NCBI GenBank assembly: GCA_900317835.1
Contig: ONIL01000001.1
Location: 141,968 to 205,967 of the forward strand
Reading direction: 5' to 3'
DNA from: an uncultured Prevotellaceae bacterium
GTDB lineage: Bacteria; Bacteroidota; Bacteroidia; Bacteroidales; Muribaculaceae
Length of the DNA: 64,000 bases
This document shows, one piece after another, positions 8,672 through 18,175 of the stretch. The translations under genes and the position numbers were made by a program. A model generated the notes under the pieces. It ran no database searches. It saw only the letters and a program-made list of their open reading frames with translations, and was not told the DNA's origin. Numbering within the stretch: the first letter of the stretch is position 1; every line of letters starts with the position of its first letter.

Positions 8672-9886
8672 ATGTTAAAAGGCAAGCACATTATTTTGGG
8701 CATCACAGGCGGTATTGCCGCCTACAAGTGCGCAACGCTCACCCGCCTGCTCATCAAGGCCGGTGCCGAGGTTCAGGTCATCATGACCCCCAATGCCAAA
8801 CAGTTTATCCAGCCCTTGACGCTCTCGACGTTGAGTGGCAAGCCCGTCATCAGTGAATTCTTCACTGCTAACACGGGCCAATGGAATAGCCATGTAGACC
8901 TTGGCTTGTGGGCCGATGCCCTGATCATAGCCCCGGCTACCGCCTCGACTATTGGCAAGATGGCGAATGGCGTTGCCGACAACATGCTGGTAACGACCTA
9001 TCTGTCGGCCAAGGCGCCAGTGTTTGTCGCACCTGCAATGGATTTGGACATGATGCGTCATCCCAGCACCGTGCGCAACCTGGAATTGCTGCGCAGTTAC
9101 GGTAACCATATTATTGAGCCAGCTGAGGGTGAGTTGGCGAGTCACCTCATCGGCAAGGGACGCATGGAAGAGCCCGAGAACATCGTTAAGGCACTCGACG
9201 CATTCTTTGCAGCAAGTGAAGATCTGCAAGGCAAGCGTGTGCTCATCACTGCTGGCCCAACGGTCGAGAAGATTGATCCCGTGCGTTTCATCAGCAACTT
9301 CTCGTCGGGCAAGATGGGATTTGCGCTGGCCGAAGAGTGTGCTAGCCGTGGTGCCCACGTGACGCTTGTTGCCGGCCCTGTCGCACTCAAGACCGATAGT
9401 GCAAATATCGAGCGCGTTGATGTGACCACTGCTGTTGAGATGCACGATGCCGTCATGCAGCGCCTGCCGCAGAGTGATGCCATCATCCTGTGTGCCGCTG
9501 TAGCTGATTATCGTGTGGAAAACGTGGCAAGCAGCAAGATCAAACGCGAGAAAACCGAGAATCCCGTGATTCAACTCACTCCCAACCCCGATATTGCTAA
9601 GGCTGTAGGACAGGCCAAGCGCGATGACCAGGTGACTGTGGGATTTGCGCTGGAGACCGATAACGAGAATGCCAATGCTCAAGGGAAACTGGAACGCAAG
9701 AACCTGAATTTCATTGTTATGAACTCGTTGAGGGACAAGAATGCCGGTTTCCAGGTCGATACCAATAAAATTACCATTTTCACCGATAAGGGTGATGTCA
9801 TCAACGGCGAGTGCAAGAGCAAGCGCGCCGTTGCCCATGATATCGTTGATGTTTTATACCAATATCTGTCGAAGCATGAAAACTAA
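8672..9886 (+). CDS. coaBC: Bifunctional phosphopantothenoylcysteine decarboxylase / phosphopantothenate-cysteine ligase
   Basis: Two successive steps of coenzyme A synthesis: CTP-dependent joining of cysteine to 4'-phosphopantothenate (CoaB half), then FMN-dependent decarboxylation (CoaC half). Of 404 residues, the CoaC part (about 1-185) has the flavin loop ITGGIAAYK, PATASTIGKMANG and a PAMD-type substrate motif. The CoaB part has ITAGPTVEKIDPVRFISN, NFSSGKMG and KIKREK. The frame is open upstream to 8585, but the ATG at 8672 gives the canonical N-terminus 22 nt after the exonuclease stop. With coaE at 15.6 kb, two CoA genes lie within 7 kb. Confidence 0.95.
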   Translation: MLKGKHIILGITGGIAAYKCATLTRLLIKAGAEVQVIMTPNAKQFIQPLTLSTLSGKPVISEFFTANTGQWNSHVDLGLWADALIIAPATASTIGKMANGVADNMLVTTYLSAKAPVFVAPAMDLDMMRHPSTVRNLELLRSYGNHIIEPAEGELASHLIGKGRMEEPENIVKALDAFFAASEDLQGKRVLITAGPTVEKIDPVRFISNFSSGKMGFALAEECASRGAHVTLVAGPVALKTDSANIERVDVTTAVEMHDAVMQRLPQSDAIILCAAVADYRVENVASSKIKREKTENPVIQLTPNPDIAKAVGQAKRDDQVTVGFALETDNENANAQGKLERKNLNFIVMNSLRDKNAGFQVDTNKITIFTDKGDVINGECKSKRAVAHDIVDVLYQYLSKHEN

Positions 9887-10796
9887 GTTATTGACGTTGT
9901 GTGCGGCATTGCTGTGCGCCTTCAGTGCATTTGCCGACGACGAGGCGACCGAACTCAACTGTGAGGTCGAGGTCAACAGTGATAAGATCACCAACGGCAG
10001 CAAAGACATATTTAATGAGCTCAAACAGTCGGTAACCGACTACATGAACACGACCAAGTGGACCAATGCCGTGTTCGGCACCAATGAGAAGATCTACTGT
10101 AAACTCCTGTTTACCCTCAGCTCATGGGACGACGCCACCGGCATGATGAAAGGCGACTTGCAAATCCAGTCGCAAAGGCCAGTCTATAACAGTACCTACA
10201 CGACGGCAATCATCAACTTCAGGGACACAAAGGTAGACTTTACTTTTGAAACAGGTCAGCAGTTGGTATTTTCAGAGATGGATATGGAGGATAACCTGAC
10301 GGCTATTCTCAACTTTTGGGCCTACATGATCATTGCCATGGACTTCGACTCGTTTGAGTTGAACGGTGGCAATCCTTACTACGAACGTGCGGCTCAGGTG
10401 GTGAGGCTGGCACAGAGCAGTGGCGAGAGCGGTTGGAAAGCCTTTGAGGACAACACCAACCGCAGTGCAGTGCTGAGTGCTTTTACCGATAATGCTACTG
10501 CTCCCGTTCATAACATCCTGTACGAGTATCACCGGATGGGACTGGACCAGATGGTCGTCACTGTTGACAAGGGACGTTCGGCTATCACCCATACGCTCGA
10601 GAACCTGGGCAAGATATATGAAGCCGCCCCCATGTCGGTATGCCTGACAATGTTCAAGGACTCCAAACTTGATGAATTGATCAATGTCTATAGCAAGGCA
10701 AATACCAGTGAGAAAGAAGCCGTCTATGAGATGCTCTATCAGATTTATCCCAGCGAGACCAACCGTCTGGACGAGATCAAAAAGACATCAAATTAA
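9876..10796 (+). CDS. DUF4835 family exported protein
   Basis: A 306-residue protein with a signal peptide (MKTKLLTLCAALLCAFSAFA, cleavage after FA), so it acts beyond the inner membrane. It matches the Bacteroidetes DUF4835 family by context and by its tryptophan/tyrosine-rich middle (NFWAYMIIAMD, NPYYERA). The family has no known function, though it sits conservatively between coaBC and recN. The ATG at 9876 overlaps the end of coaBC by 11 nt, which suggests coupled translation. The longer frame from 9741 lies inside coaBC and has no signal peptide, so it is rejected. Confidence 0.85.
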   Translation: MKTKLLTLCAALLCAFSAFADDEATELNCEVEVNSDKITNGSKDIFNELKQSVTDYMNTTKWTNAVFGTNEKIYCKLLFTLSSWDDATGMMKGDLQIQSQRPVYNSTYTTAIINFRDTKVDFTFETGQQLVFSEMDMEDNLTAILNFWAYMIIAMDFDSFELNGGNPYYERAAQVVRLAQSSGESGWKAFEDNTNRSAVLSAFTDNATAPVHNILYEYHRMGLDQMVVTVDKGRSAITHTLENLGKIYEAAPMSVCLTMFKDSKLDELINVYSKANTSEKEAVYEMLYQIYPSETNRLDEIKKTSN

Positions 10797-10810
10797 TCAA
10801 GGCAGGTGTA

Positions 10811-12478
10811 ATGATCAAGCAGCTGCATATTTCTAACTATGCCCTCATCGACAAACTGGATATTACGTTTGACGATGGCTTGACAATTATCACCGGCGAG
10901 ACTGGTGCCGGCAAGTCCATTATTTTGGGTGCCGTGTCGCTGATTATGGGTGAGCGAGCCGACAGTAAGGCAATTCGGGATACTGCCGCTAAGACTATTG
11001 TCGAAGCGACGTTTGACATTGCTGGCTATACACTCGAACCATCCTTTATTGACAATGACATCGACTGGGATGAGCATGAGTGCTTGCTCCGTCGTGAGAT
11101 ATCACCTAACGGTCGTTCGCGGGCATTTGTCAACGACACGCCTGTGCAGTTGACTGTATTGCGTGAATTGAGCACTCGCCTGCTGGATATCCACAGCCAG
11201 CATAACAATATGCTGCTTTCTCAGTCCAGTTTCCAGCTATCAATCCTTGACAGTATTGCAGGTAATAGTGAATTGTTGAACGATTACCGACTTGCCTATC
11301 AAGAATATCGCGATGCAGTGCGTCGCCTTGATGAAACGCAAAGCGAGATCGAACGATTGCGCCGTGACGAGGACTACATCCGTTTCCAACTCACCGAATT
11401 ACAGGGCTTGCAGCTCAAGCCCAATGAAGATCAGGAACTTGAGGCGACACTGGGAAAGTTGAGCAATGTTACTGGCTTGAAGGAGATTTTGTGGAATGTC
11501 TCAAACCAACTCGATAATGAGGAAAACAGTGTCCTGGAACGCCTGACCATGCTGGTGCAGCAACTGCAGGAAGCTGAGAAAAACCTTGACGATGTCAAGG
11601 GGATGCCAGAACGCGTGCAGAATGCCATTATCGACCTCAAGGACATCGCCCGCAGTGCTGGTTTCATCATGGAGACGCTAAATGATGACCCGGCCGAGCT
11701 GGCCCGCATTGAGGAGCGGCTCAACAGCATCCACAGCCTCCAGTACAAACACAATGCGGCTGACGTCAACCGGCTCCTGGAGATTCAGCACAACTATGAA
11801 CAACAACTGAACGAGATTGAGCACAACGACCACATCATCGATGAACTGAGGGCACTGGTCCAGACAAAGCAATCAGCTGCGGCTGGCCTTGCCCGACAAC
11901 TCTCGGTCAGGCGACATGATGCTGCCCAACGATTTGGCAAGGAACTGTTGACCCTGGCCACGCCGCTGGGGATGAAGAACATCTCCTTTGATATCAAGTG
12001 TGACACGACTGACCTCACGTCAAGTGGAATAGACCGTGTGGCATTCATGATGGCCTTCAACAAGAACCAGGCACTCATGCCTGTCAAGGACACGGCCTCA
12101 GGAGGTGAAATCTCACGTGTCATGCTGTGTATCAAGACCATCATTGCCCGCCACATGCAGTTGCCTTGCATCATCTTTGATGAGGTGGATACCGGTGTGA
12201 GCGGTGACATCGCCAACAGGATAGGCGAAATGATGGCCGACATCGCTCACAGCATTCAGGTCATCGCCATTACCCACTTGCCACAGGTGGCTGCAAGCGG
12301 CAATCATCACCTGCGAGTCTATAAGACTGACACCGAGGTCGAGACACTCACGCGTGTCGAGGTGCTTGATGCGCAAGAGCACATCCTGGAGATTGCACGC
12401 ATGTTAAGTGGCAAGGATATCAACCAAGCCGCCATCGAGAACGCTAAATCACTTATCAAACACAAGCATAATGATTGA
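10811..12478 (+). CDS. recN: DNA repair protein RecN
   Basis: SMC-like ATPase of 555 residues that helps double-strand break repair. The N-terminal half carries Walker A GETGAGKS (29-36). Long coiled-coil stretches with many Glu/Gln/Leu repeats fill the centre. The C-terminal half has the ABC signature (TASGGEISRVMLCIK) and Walker B/D-loop IIFDEVDTGVSG. Length and order match the family. It starts 14 nt after DUF4835, and its last 8 nt overlap the rlmB start, so the two are translationally coupled. Confidence 0.96.
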   Translation: MIKQLHISNYALIDKLDITFDDGLTIITGETGAGKSIILGAVSLIMGERADSKAIRDTAAKTIVEATFDIAGYTLEPSFIDNDIDWDEHECLLRREISPNGRSRAFVNDTPVQLTVLRELSTRLLDIHSQHNNMLLSQSSFQLSILDSIAGNSELLNDYRLAYQEYRDAVRRLDETQSEIERLRRDEDYIRFQLTELQGLQLKPNEDQELEATLGKLSNVTGLKEILWNVSNQLDNEENSVLERLTMLVQQLQEAEKNLDDVKGMPERVQNAIIDLKDIARSAGFIMETLNDDPAELARIEERLNSIHSLQYKHNAADVNRLLEIQHNYEQQLNEIEHNDHIIDELRALVQTKQSAAAGLARQLSVRRHDAAQRFGKELLTLATPLGMKNISFDIKCDTTDLTSSGIDRVAFMMAFNKNQALMPVKDTASGGEISRVMLCIKTIIARHMQLPCIIFDEVDTGVSGDIANRIGEMMADIAHSIQVIAITHLPQVAASGNHHLRVYKTDTEVETLTRVEVLDAQEHILEIARMLSGKDINQAAIENAKSLIKHKHND

Positions 12479-13229
12479 CAAGACACAATACATCTATGGT
12501 ATTCACGCCGTGCTCGAAGCTATCGACGCAGGTAAGGATATTGACAAGATTTTCTTGAGTAAGACACTCAACAATGAGACCGCCCAGGAGATTGCCGATC
12601 GTGCCCGGCAACTGCGTGTGCCCGTGCAACGCGTCCCCGTGCAGAAGATCGACCGCATCACACGCCGCAACCATCAGGGCGTTCTTGCCATGATGGCCGC
12701 CGTGACCTATTATCGCGTCGAGGATGTGGTTCCCCAACTGTTTGACGCTGGTGAGAACCCGTTTGTTGTGGTGCTTGACGGTATCACCGACGTACGCAAC
12801 TTTGGTGCGGTAGCACGCACATGCGAGTGTGCAGGCGTCAGTGCTGTTGTCATTCCCGACCGCGAGAGCGTGAGCGTCAATGCCGATGCCGTCAAGACGT
12901 CGGCAGGAGCACTCAACTACCTGCCCGTGTGCCGTGAGCGCAATCTGGTTAATGCCGTCAAGTTATTGCGCGACAGCGGCTTCAAGATTGTTGGAACAAG
13001 TGACAAGAGCCAAATGCCCTACACAACAGCCGATTACACAGGCCCAGTCGCCATCGTTCTAGGATCCGAAGACAAGGGCATCTCACCCGAAATCATGAAG
13101 TTGTGTGACACCCAAGTTCTCATTCCCGAATTTGGTCACATCAACTCGTTGAACGTGTCGGTTGCAGGTGGTATTATGATCTATGAGGTCGTCAGACAAC
13201 GTCTCAATGACAACCAGGTAGTCAATTAA
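12471..13229 (+). CDS. rlmB: 23S rRNA (guanosine-2'-O-) methyltransferase, TrmH/SpoU family
   Basis: SPOUT-class methyltransferase of 252 residues. The N-terminal L30e-like substrate-binding domain starts at YIYGIHAVLEAI. The C-terminal trefoil-knot domain carries the SpoU motifs: LDGITDVRNFGAVARTCE, IVLGSEDKGIS and NSLNVSVAGGI, which bind S-adenosylmethionine. RlmB methylates G2251 in E. coli 23S rRNA; the exact target here is inferred from family. The ATG at 12471 overlaps the recN stop (ATGATTGA), and I prefer it to the open frame from 12408 inside recN. Confidence 0.92.
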   Translation: MIDKTQYIYGIHAVLEAIDAGKDIDKIFLSKTLNNETAQEIADRARQLRVPVQRVPVQKIDRITRRNHQGVLAMMAAVTYYRVEDVVPQLFDAGENPFVVVLDGITDVRNFGAVARTCECAGVSAVVIPDRESVSVNADAVKTSAGALNYLPVCRERNLVNAVKLLRDSGFKIVGTSDKSQMPYTTADYTGPVAIVLGSEDKGISPEIMKLCDTQVLIPEFGHINSLNVSVAGGIMIYEVVRQRLNDNQVVN

Positions 13230-13241
13230 GCAGCCAATGAG

Positions 13242-13272
13242 TTGCCCAGACCGCCATTTTTCGCTAATTTTG
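13242..13272 (+). promoter_or_regulatory. Promoter of the nusB-yajC operon
   Basis: TTG (13242-13244), 20-nt spacer, TAATTTTG (13265-13272), 22 nt before the nusB ATG. It begins a new unit after rlmB. Confidence 0.7.
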
Positions 13273-13294
13273 CAGTTCAATAATTGATATATCT

Positions 13295-14227
13295 ATGTTA
13301 AATCGAGTATTAATCAGAACAAAAGTAGTACAGAACCTGTACTCATATATGCTTACCCGTCCCGAGCGCACCCTAGCCAATGCACTGAAGGACCTGGACA
13401 CTAGCCTGGAAAAGACCTATGAGTTGTACCATTACCTGATGCGTCTGCCCATAGAATTAACCCATATCCAGGAGATGCGTCTTGATGAGGCACGCAATAA
13501 ATACCTGCCGACCGAGGAGGAGCTGAATCCCAACATGAAGTTTGTCAACAACCGTCTTGTGAAAGCCCTTGCCGACAACGAACTGTTGAAACAGTTTGCC
13601 CAAGAGCACACCGTTACTTGGAACGATGATCCAATCTTTGAACGACTGATGCTCGACAAGGTGCTCAAGAGCGACCTCTACAACGACTACATGGCCGATG
13701 ACGAGGATAGCATGGAAGCCGACAGCCTGTTGTGGCAGCAACTCATGAAGCAGGTCATACTGCCTGACGAAAACATGGCCGATGCCATCGAGCAGCGATC
13801 ACTGTTCTGGACCGAGGACGACATGGATTTGATAGGACAATTCGTGTGCAAGACGTTCAGGCGCATTGCCGAAGGTGACGAGCAAGCCGTGTTGCCTAAG
13901 TATAAAGACGAGGAGGACAGTGAGTTCGGCAAGGAATTGTTCTCGACGACAGTGACACAGATGCCCGAGAATAATCAAATCATTGATGACTTGGTGCAAA
14001 GTAGCCGTTGGGACAAGGACCGTATCGTGCTCATGGACCGCATCATCATGTGCGCCGCCCTTGCCGAGTTGCGATCCTTTGACAAAATTCCTGCCGCCGT
14101 GTCGCTCAACGAGTATATCGAGTTGGCCAAGAACTTCAGCACTGCGGCAAGCGGCAAGTTTGTGAACGGTATCCTCAATAATGCAGTGAAGCAACTGCGC
14201 AATGAAGGGAAAATCCTAAAACGATAA
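13295..14227 (+). CDS. nusB: Transcription antitermination factor NusB (long Bacteroidetes form)
   Basis: Of 310 residues, only the C-terminal 130 or so look like canonical NusB (DRIVLMDRIIMCAALAEL, PAAVSLNEYIELAKNFST, KFVNGILN). The N-terminal half opens with the NusB-like RVLIRTKVVQNLYSYM and is extended by a large helical region, as in other Bacteroidetes. NusB with NusE promotes antitermination on rRNA operons. It is the first gene of an operon with yajC, YbbR and coaE. Confidence 0.92.
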   Translation: MLNRVLIRTKVVQNLYSYMLTRPERTLANALKDLDTSLEKTYELYHYLMRLPIELTHIQEMRLDEARNKYLPTEEELNPNMKFVNNRLVKALADNELLKQFAQEHTVTWNDDPIFERLMLDKVLKSDLYNDYMADDEDSMEADSLLWQQLMKQVILPDENMADAIEQRSLFWTEDDMDLIGQFVCKTFRRIAEGDEQAVLPKYKDEEDSEFGKELFSTTVTQMPENNQIIDDLVQSSRWDKDRIVLMDRIIMCAALAELRSFDKIPAAVSLNEYIELAKNFSTAASGKFVNGILNNAVKQLRNEGKILKR

Positions 14228-14277
14228 ACGCAAGATACATTAAATATTATACTAACTTATAAAGAATAGTTTTAATT

Positions 14278-14604
14278 ATGCTTAACATGATTTTACTGCA
14301 AGCTGCCGGTGGAGCAGCTGGCGCTAGTGGATGGAGCTCCTTGATCATGATTGTCGCTCTCCTCGCCATTTTCTACTTCTTCATGATTGCCCCGCAGCAG
14401 AAGAAACAGAAAAAAATCAACGCCTTCCGTAACAGCCTCAAGAAGGGCGACAAGGTGATGACCGCTGGTGGCATCTATGGCCGCATCCGCGAGATCAACG
14501 ACACTTATGCGCTGTTGGAGATTGACAACAATGTGACCATCAAGATTGACAAGAACTCGATCTATCAGTCAATGCAGGACGTGGACGAGAGTGTCAAGAA
14601 TTGA
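14278..14604 (+). CDS. yajC: Preprotein translocase subunit YajC
   Basis: A 108-residue accessory subunit of the SecDF-YajC translocase. One transmembrane helix (about 22-41: LIMIVALLAIFYFFMI) is followed by the diagnostic APQQKKQKK and KKGDKVMTAGGIYGRI segments. It lies 50 nt after nusB and 24 nt before the YbbR gene. The start could also be the in-frame ATG three codons later. Confidence 0.96.
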   Translation: MLNMILLQAAGGAAGASGWSSLIMIVALLAIFYFFMIAPQQKKQKKINAFRNSLKKGDKVMTAGGIYGRIREINDTYALLEIDNNVTIKIDKNSIYQSMQDVDESVKN

Positions 14605-14628
14605 TTACTGTAAACGATTGACAATGAC

Positions 14629-15591
14629 ATGAAACTCTGGGATAAGATACAGGATCGATTGAAGGAGTCGCCCCGCACGCGGTCGATTCTCCTTTACCTC
14701 GGTTTTGTCGTCATCTCGGCGGTGTTCTGGAGTTTCTTGACTTTTAACCGTGACGTCAAGCTCGATATCGAGGTGCCCGTCAAGGTGAGCATGCCTGACA
14801 ATGTGCACTTGCTCTCCAGAGTCCCCGACACGCTGACCGTTACCGTTAATGACCGCGGTTACAGGTTCTTCTCCTACTTGTTCAACAAGACACCATCGTT
14901 GACACTGCGTTTTGACGACTACAATGACGGTGTCGGCAATTTCAAGGTTGACCAGAGCCACTTGAAGAAGGCTCTTGCCGCTGTGCTTAACAAGCATGCT
15001 ACCATCATCAGCGTCTTGCCTGAGAATATCAATATCAGGTTTACCGACTTGCCTGGCAAGAAGGTGCCCGTCAAGACCGATATCATCGTCGAGCCCCGTG
15101 AAGACTATGCTCAGTATGGCGCTTTGATCCAAAGCCAAGACTCGGTGCTTGTCTTCAGTGACGCGCAGACGCTGAACGAGATCAATGAGGTTTATACCTA
15201 TCATGTTGAGGAAACTGACTTGACCGATACCCTGCGCCGCAAGGTGTCAATCGCTCCCATCAAGGGGGCTGTCGTTGAGCCGCGAACCATCGAGATCACT
15301 GTGCCCATTGAAAAGATGAGGTATCAGACCCGCCATGTCAAGATTGTTGTGCGCAATGCTCCCCCCTCGGTCAAGATGCTGCTCTTCCCTAGTGATGTGG
15401 AAGTGTCATATCGCAGCCCGGTGAGCCGCATCAAGGATGATGCAGGCATTACAGCCGTTGTGGATTACAACTCGTTGGACACCTACTCCTCGAACAACAA
15501 GGTGAAAGTCCTTATCGGCGAGATACCCGCTGCCTATCAGGACGTGAAACTCACGCCCGACAGTGTGGAATATATCATCGAGAAGCATTAG
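14629..15591 (+). CDS. YbbR-like (CdaR-like) membrane protein
   Basis: A 320-residue protein with one N-terminal transmembrane helix (about 20-39: SILLYLGFVVISAVFWSFL) and an outward-facing part built of YbbR-type beta repeats (VPVKVSMPDNVHL, LPGKKVPVKTDI). In Firmicutes a YbbR protein regulates the diadenylate cyclase CdaA. No cyclase is next to it here, so that role is only a possibility. It sits between yajC and coaE, an order common in Bacteroidales. Confidence 0.85.
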   Translation: MKLWDKIQDRLKESPRTRSILLYLGFVVISAVFWSFLTFNRDVKLDIEVPVKVSMPDNVHLLSRVPDTLTVTVNDRGYRFFSYLFNKTPSLTLRFDDYNDGVGNFKVDQSHLKKALAAVLNKHATIISVLPENINIRFTDLPGKKVPVKTDIIVEPREDYAQYGALIQSQDSVLVFSDAQTLNEINEVYTYHVEETDLTDTLRRKVSIAPIKGAVVEPRTIEITVPIEKMRYQTRHVKIVVRNAPPSVKMLLFPSDVEVSYRSPVSRIKDDAGITAVVDYNSLDTYSSNNKVKVLIGEIPAAYQDVKLTPDSVEYIIEKH

Positions 15592-15592
15592 G

Positions 15593-16171
15593 GTGAAACT
15601 GATTGCGATAACCGGCGGAATCGGAAGCGGCAAGAGCGTTGTCGCCCGCATTGTCAGTGAGATGGGGTACAATGTCTATGACTGTGACAGTCGTGCCAAG
15701 GCCTTGATGACTGAGGATGCACAAGTGCGTGAGCAACTCATTGACTCGTTTGGTATCGAGACATATCTTGAGGACGGGTCACTCAACCGGCAGCACCTGA
15801 GTCAGGTGGCGTTCAACGACAAGAGCGCTCTTGACCGACTGAATAGCATAGTGCATCCAGCCACAGCCCGTGACATGCAATGCTGGGCTGAGGGACAAGC
15901 AAGCCTTGGCGCCACATTAGCCTTTGTCGAGACGGCATTATTGAGAACGGCAAGTCTTGACCGGGTGGTGGACGAGGTGTGGCATGTGACTGCCCCTGCT
16001 CCAGTGCGCGTCGAGCGCGTCATGGCCCGTAATGGCCTCTCGGAGCAGCAAGTGCGCTCCAGAATCAGTGCCCAAGCCGCTGAGGATGCAATTGCTGAGG
16101 GCGAGCATGTGATTGTCAATGACGGCGTCAAGGCCGTTTTGCCACAGGTAATGCATCTCATCAACCAATAA
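15593..16171 (+). CDS. coaE: Dephospho-CoA kinase
   Basis: Final step of CoA synthesis, ATP-dependent phosphorylation of dephospho-CoA. 192 residues if started at the GTG at 15593, one nucleotide after the YbbR stop. That places the P-loop (ITGGIGSGKS) at residues 4-13, the normal position. Other marks are YDCDSRAK, the LNRQHLSQVAF lid region and HPATARD. The frame is open to 15563, which would add ten residues and overlap YbbR by 29 nt; I think this less likely. The non-ATG start may keep expression low. Confidence 0.92.
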   Translation: MKLIAITGGIGSGKSVVARIVSEMGYNVYDCDSRAKALMTEDAQVREQLIDSFGIETYLEDGSLNRQHLSQVAFNDKSALDRLNSIVHPATARDMQCWAEGQASLGATLAFVETALLRTASLDRVVDEVWHVTAPAPVRVERVMARNGLSEQQVRSRISAQAAEDAIAEGEHVIVNDGVKAVLPQVMHLINQ

Positions 16172-16232
16172 ACAAGAACAATTATCAACAAAGAATAACA
16201 TTAACTAATTATCAACATTATCATTAAGTATT

Positions 16233-16673
16233 ATGCTGAAGAAAATTTTATCTATCTCGGGACGCCCCGGACTTTACAAACTTGTGTCTTATGGTAAGAA
16301 TATGCTGCTGGTCGAGGGATTGACCGATGGTCACCGCTTTCCCGTTCATTCACGCGAGCGCGTGATGTCGCTTGGCGATATCTCCATGTTCACCACCACC
16401 GAGGACACACCGTTGTCACAGGTGTTAGAGAATATTGGCAAGAAATATGACAACAAACCCCTTGACGCCAAGGCATATACCACTCCCGACGAGTTGCACG
16501 AGTTCTTTGGTGGCGTACTCGAGAACTGGGATGCTGACCGCGTGCACAACAGTGACATCAAGAAGGTCATCTCTTGGTATAATATCCTCATCGGCGCTGG
16601 CATCACCGACTTCTCAATCGAAGAGGAAGAGAAAGAGAAAGAGGAAGAAGCCAAACCCGAGAATGAAGCATAA
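16233..16673 (+). CDS. DUF5606 family protein
   Basis: A soluble 146-residue protein beginning MLKKILSISGRPGLYKL, the characteristic opening of DUF5606, a family known to me only from Bacteroidetes. The core covers about 125 residues, and the C-terminus is a run of Glu and Lys, probably disordered. No function is known. It keeps its family's usual position after coaE and is followed 11 nt later by an NlpC/P60 lipoprotein gene. Confidence 0.85.
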   Translation: MLKKILSISGRPGLYKLVSYGKNMLLVEGLTDGHRFPVHSRERVMSLGDISMFTTTEDTPLSQVLENIGKKYDNKPLDAKAYTTPDELHEFFGGVLENWDADRVHNSDIKKVISWYNILIGAGITDFSIEEEEKEKEEEAKPENEA

Positions 16674-16684
16674 GATATCATAGT

Positions 16685-17332
16685 ATGCTTTTGAAAGGCA
16701 AATCGATACTTTATCTGGCAGCGGCGATCTTCTTGTCGCTGCCAGTGGTATCGTGCCGCACCACCTCTAACCACACACACACTTACCGCCCCTATCATGA
16801 ACGCCGAAACCGTGGCACAGCACCTAACGATGAAGGGGGGGCACCATCGTCTTCAACCGATAAGCAAAAACCCATTCCCCAATCGGGACACGGGTTGGTG
16901 AGCGACGAATGGGCACGGCTCGACATCAAGCTCGATCGTCACGACAACAAGAAACTATACAAGGAATTGAAGCGCTGGCTGGGAACTCCCTACGTCTATG
17001 CTGAACACACCTGTGGCGAGGGAACCGACTGTTCGGGCATGGTCATGGAGGTGTACCTCAAGGTCTATGGTATCAAGGTCCACCGCAATTCGGCCAAAAT
17101 GCTCGAGGAGAATTGCCGCATCATCGACTTGGATGACCTGCGCGAGGGAGATCTCGTGTTCTTTTGCACCAACGGAGATGAACGTGTCTCGCACGTTGGC
17201 ATCTATCTCAAGGACAACAAATTCGTTCATGCCTCGTCATCGCGTGGCGTTGCCGTCGATGATTTGCGTCAGAACTACTATGCCACCCACTTTCATGCAG
17301 CGGCCCGAGTCACTACCGATTCCTCGCGCTGA
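16685..17332 (+). CDS. NlpC/P60 (C40) peptidoglycan hydrolase lipoprotein
   Basis: Predicted lipoprotein endopeptidase acting on peptide stems of peptidoglycan. Of 215 residues, the signal peptide ends in the lipobox LPVVSC (C24). A linker rich in His, Ser and Pro (25-70) precedes the C40 domain. The catalytic cysteine lies in GTDCSGMV, the histidine in VSHVGIYL, and a third polar residue in FVHASSS. The GTPYVYAEHTCGEG stretch resembles the usual GTPYVWGG motif but with a small insertion. It is the last gene of the nusB run and ends at a terminator. Confidence 0.9.
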   Translation: MLLKGKSILYLAAAIFLSLPVVSCRTTSNHTHTYRPYHERRNRGTAPNDEGGAPSSSTDKQKPIPQSGHGLVSDEWARLDIKLDRHDNKKLYKELKRWLGTPYVYAEHTCGEGTDCSGMVMEVYLKVYGIKVHRNSAKMLEENCRIIDLDDLREGDLVFFCTNGDERVSHVGIYLKDNKFVHASSSRGVAVDDLRQNYYATHFHAAARVTTDSSR

Positions 17333-17363
17333 ATTCCACGACGACTGAAATAAACTGTTTTTT

Positions 17364-17401
17364 CTGAATAGTCTGATAATCAGATTGTTCAGTTCTTTGT
17401 T
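17364..17401 (+). terminator. Terminator hairpin between convergent genes
   Basis: Arms 17364-17376 and 17380-17392 pair over 13 bp with two G-T pairs around a TAA loop, followed by a T-rich stretch. It ends the NlpC/P60 transcript and may also serve the converging SDR gene. Confidence 0.75.
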
Positions 17402-17414
17402 TTACAAATGCTCG

Positions 17415-18137
17415 TTAAAGACGGAGGTGACGCCAAAGAGGACGAGGGAGGCGGCGCCATAAGGCGGTAATGATCGCGTATTTCCAATCAATGACAGCGA
17501 CATGGCGATTGGCATTGATAGCGCTGACGATTTTGCGGGCAACCTTCTTGGGATCAAGCATTATGGGATAATGAAAGTCGCCTGCCAGCAGGTCAGTATT
17601 GACGAATCCAGGACGGATGTCGGTGAAGCGGATATTCAACTTGCGTGCATTGGCTTGCTGCTCAAGAGCCTGGAGATAGACGTTCTGCATGGCCTTGGTG
17701 GCGGAATAGGACGGAGCGGGTCCTAGACCCTTGGTTCCTGCGATTGAGGTGAGAGCGGCGATGTGGCCACTACCCTGCTCGGCGAAATAGCGATAGGCCT
17801 CGCCGATCATACGGGTAAAGCCCATTCCGTTGGTGTTTACCGTGTTGAGTTCGATGTCGGGCGTGAGGCTGCGATTCTGCTTTCCGATACCAGACACATA
17901 GAAAAACAGATCCATACCACCCAACTCATCAATGAGTGAGCGCAAGCGAGTGGCGGCATCATCGGCAGTGACATCGATGGTAGCTGTCACTACCCTATCG
18001 GGAGCCTCTTGCTTGAGAGCCTGGAGACGGTCTTCGCGGCGTGCGGCGACACCCAAGCGGTGCCCTTGGGCAATAAACAGCCGGGCCACTTCCATACCCA
18101 TTCCCGATGATGCACCAATAATAACGATTTTTTTCAT
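17415..18137 (-). CDS. Short-chain dehydrogenase/reductase
   Basis: NAD(P)-dependent oxidoreductase of 240 residues. The cofactor loop is GASSGMG (8-14), followed by AARRED, which favours NADP. The catalytic serine is in LTSIAGT, and the YxxxK pair in YSATK. A hydrophobic and basic C-terminus (WKYAIITALWRRLPRPLW) may touch the membrane. Substrate unknown. It is the last gene of a minus-strand run after nadC and the DAHP synthase, 38 nt downstream of the latter. Confidence 0.88.
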   Translation of the reverse strand: MKKIVIIGASSGMGMEVARLFIAQGHRLGVAARREDRLQALKQEAPDRVVTATIDVTADDAATRLRSLIDELGGMDLFFYVSGIGKQNRSLTPDIELNTVNTNGMGFTRMIGEAYRYFAEQGSGHIAALTSIAGTKGLGPAPSYSATKAMQNVYLQALEQQANARKLNIRFTDIRPGFVNTDLLAGDFHYPIMLDPKKVARKIVSAINANRHVAVIDWKYAIITALWRRLPRPLWRHLRL

Positions 18138-18175
18138 GAGAACTTAAAGCCTAAGCGTTAAAAAAAAAGGGTCTT

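Noticed and set aside
8675-9838. Long open frame (387 codons) antisense to coaBC
   Set aside because: Mirror of a high-confidence gene; composition and lack of motifs show it is a shadow of codon bias.
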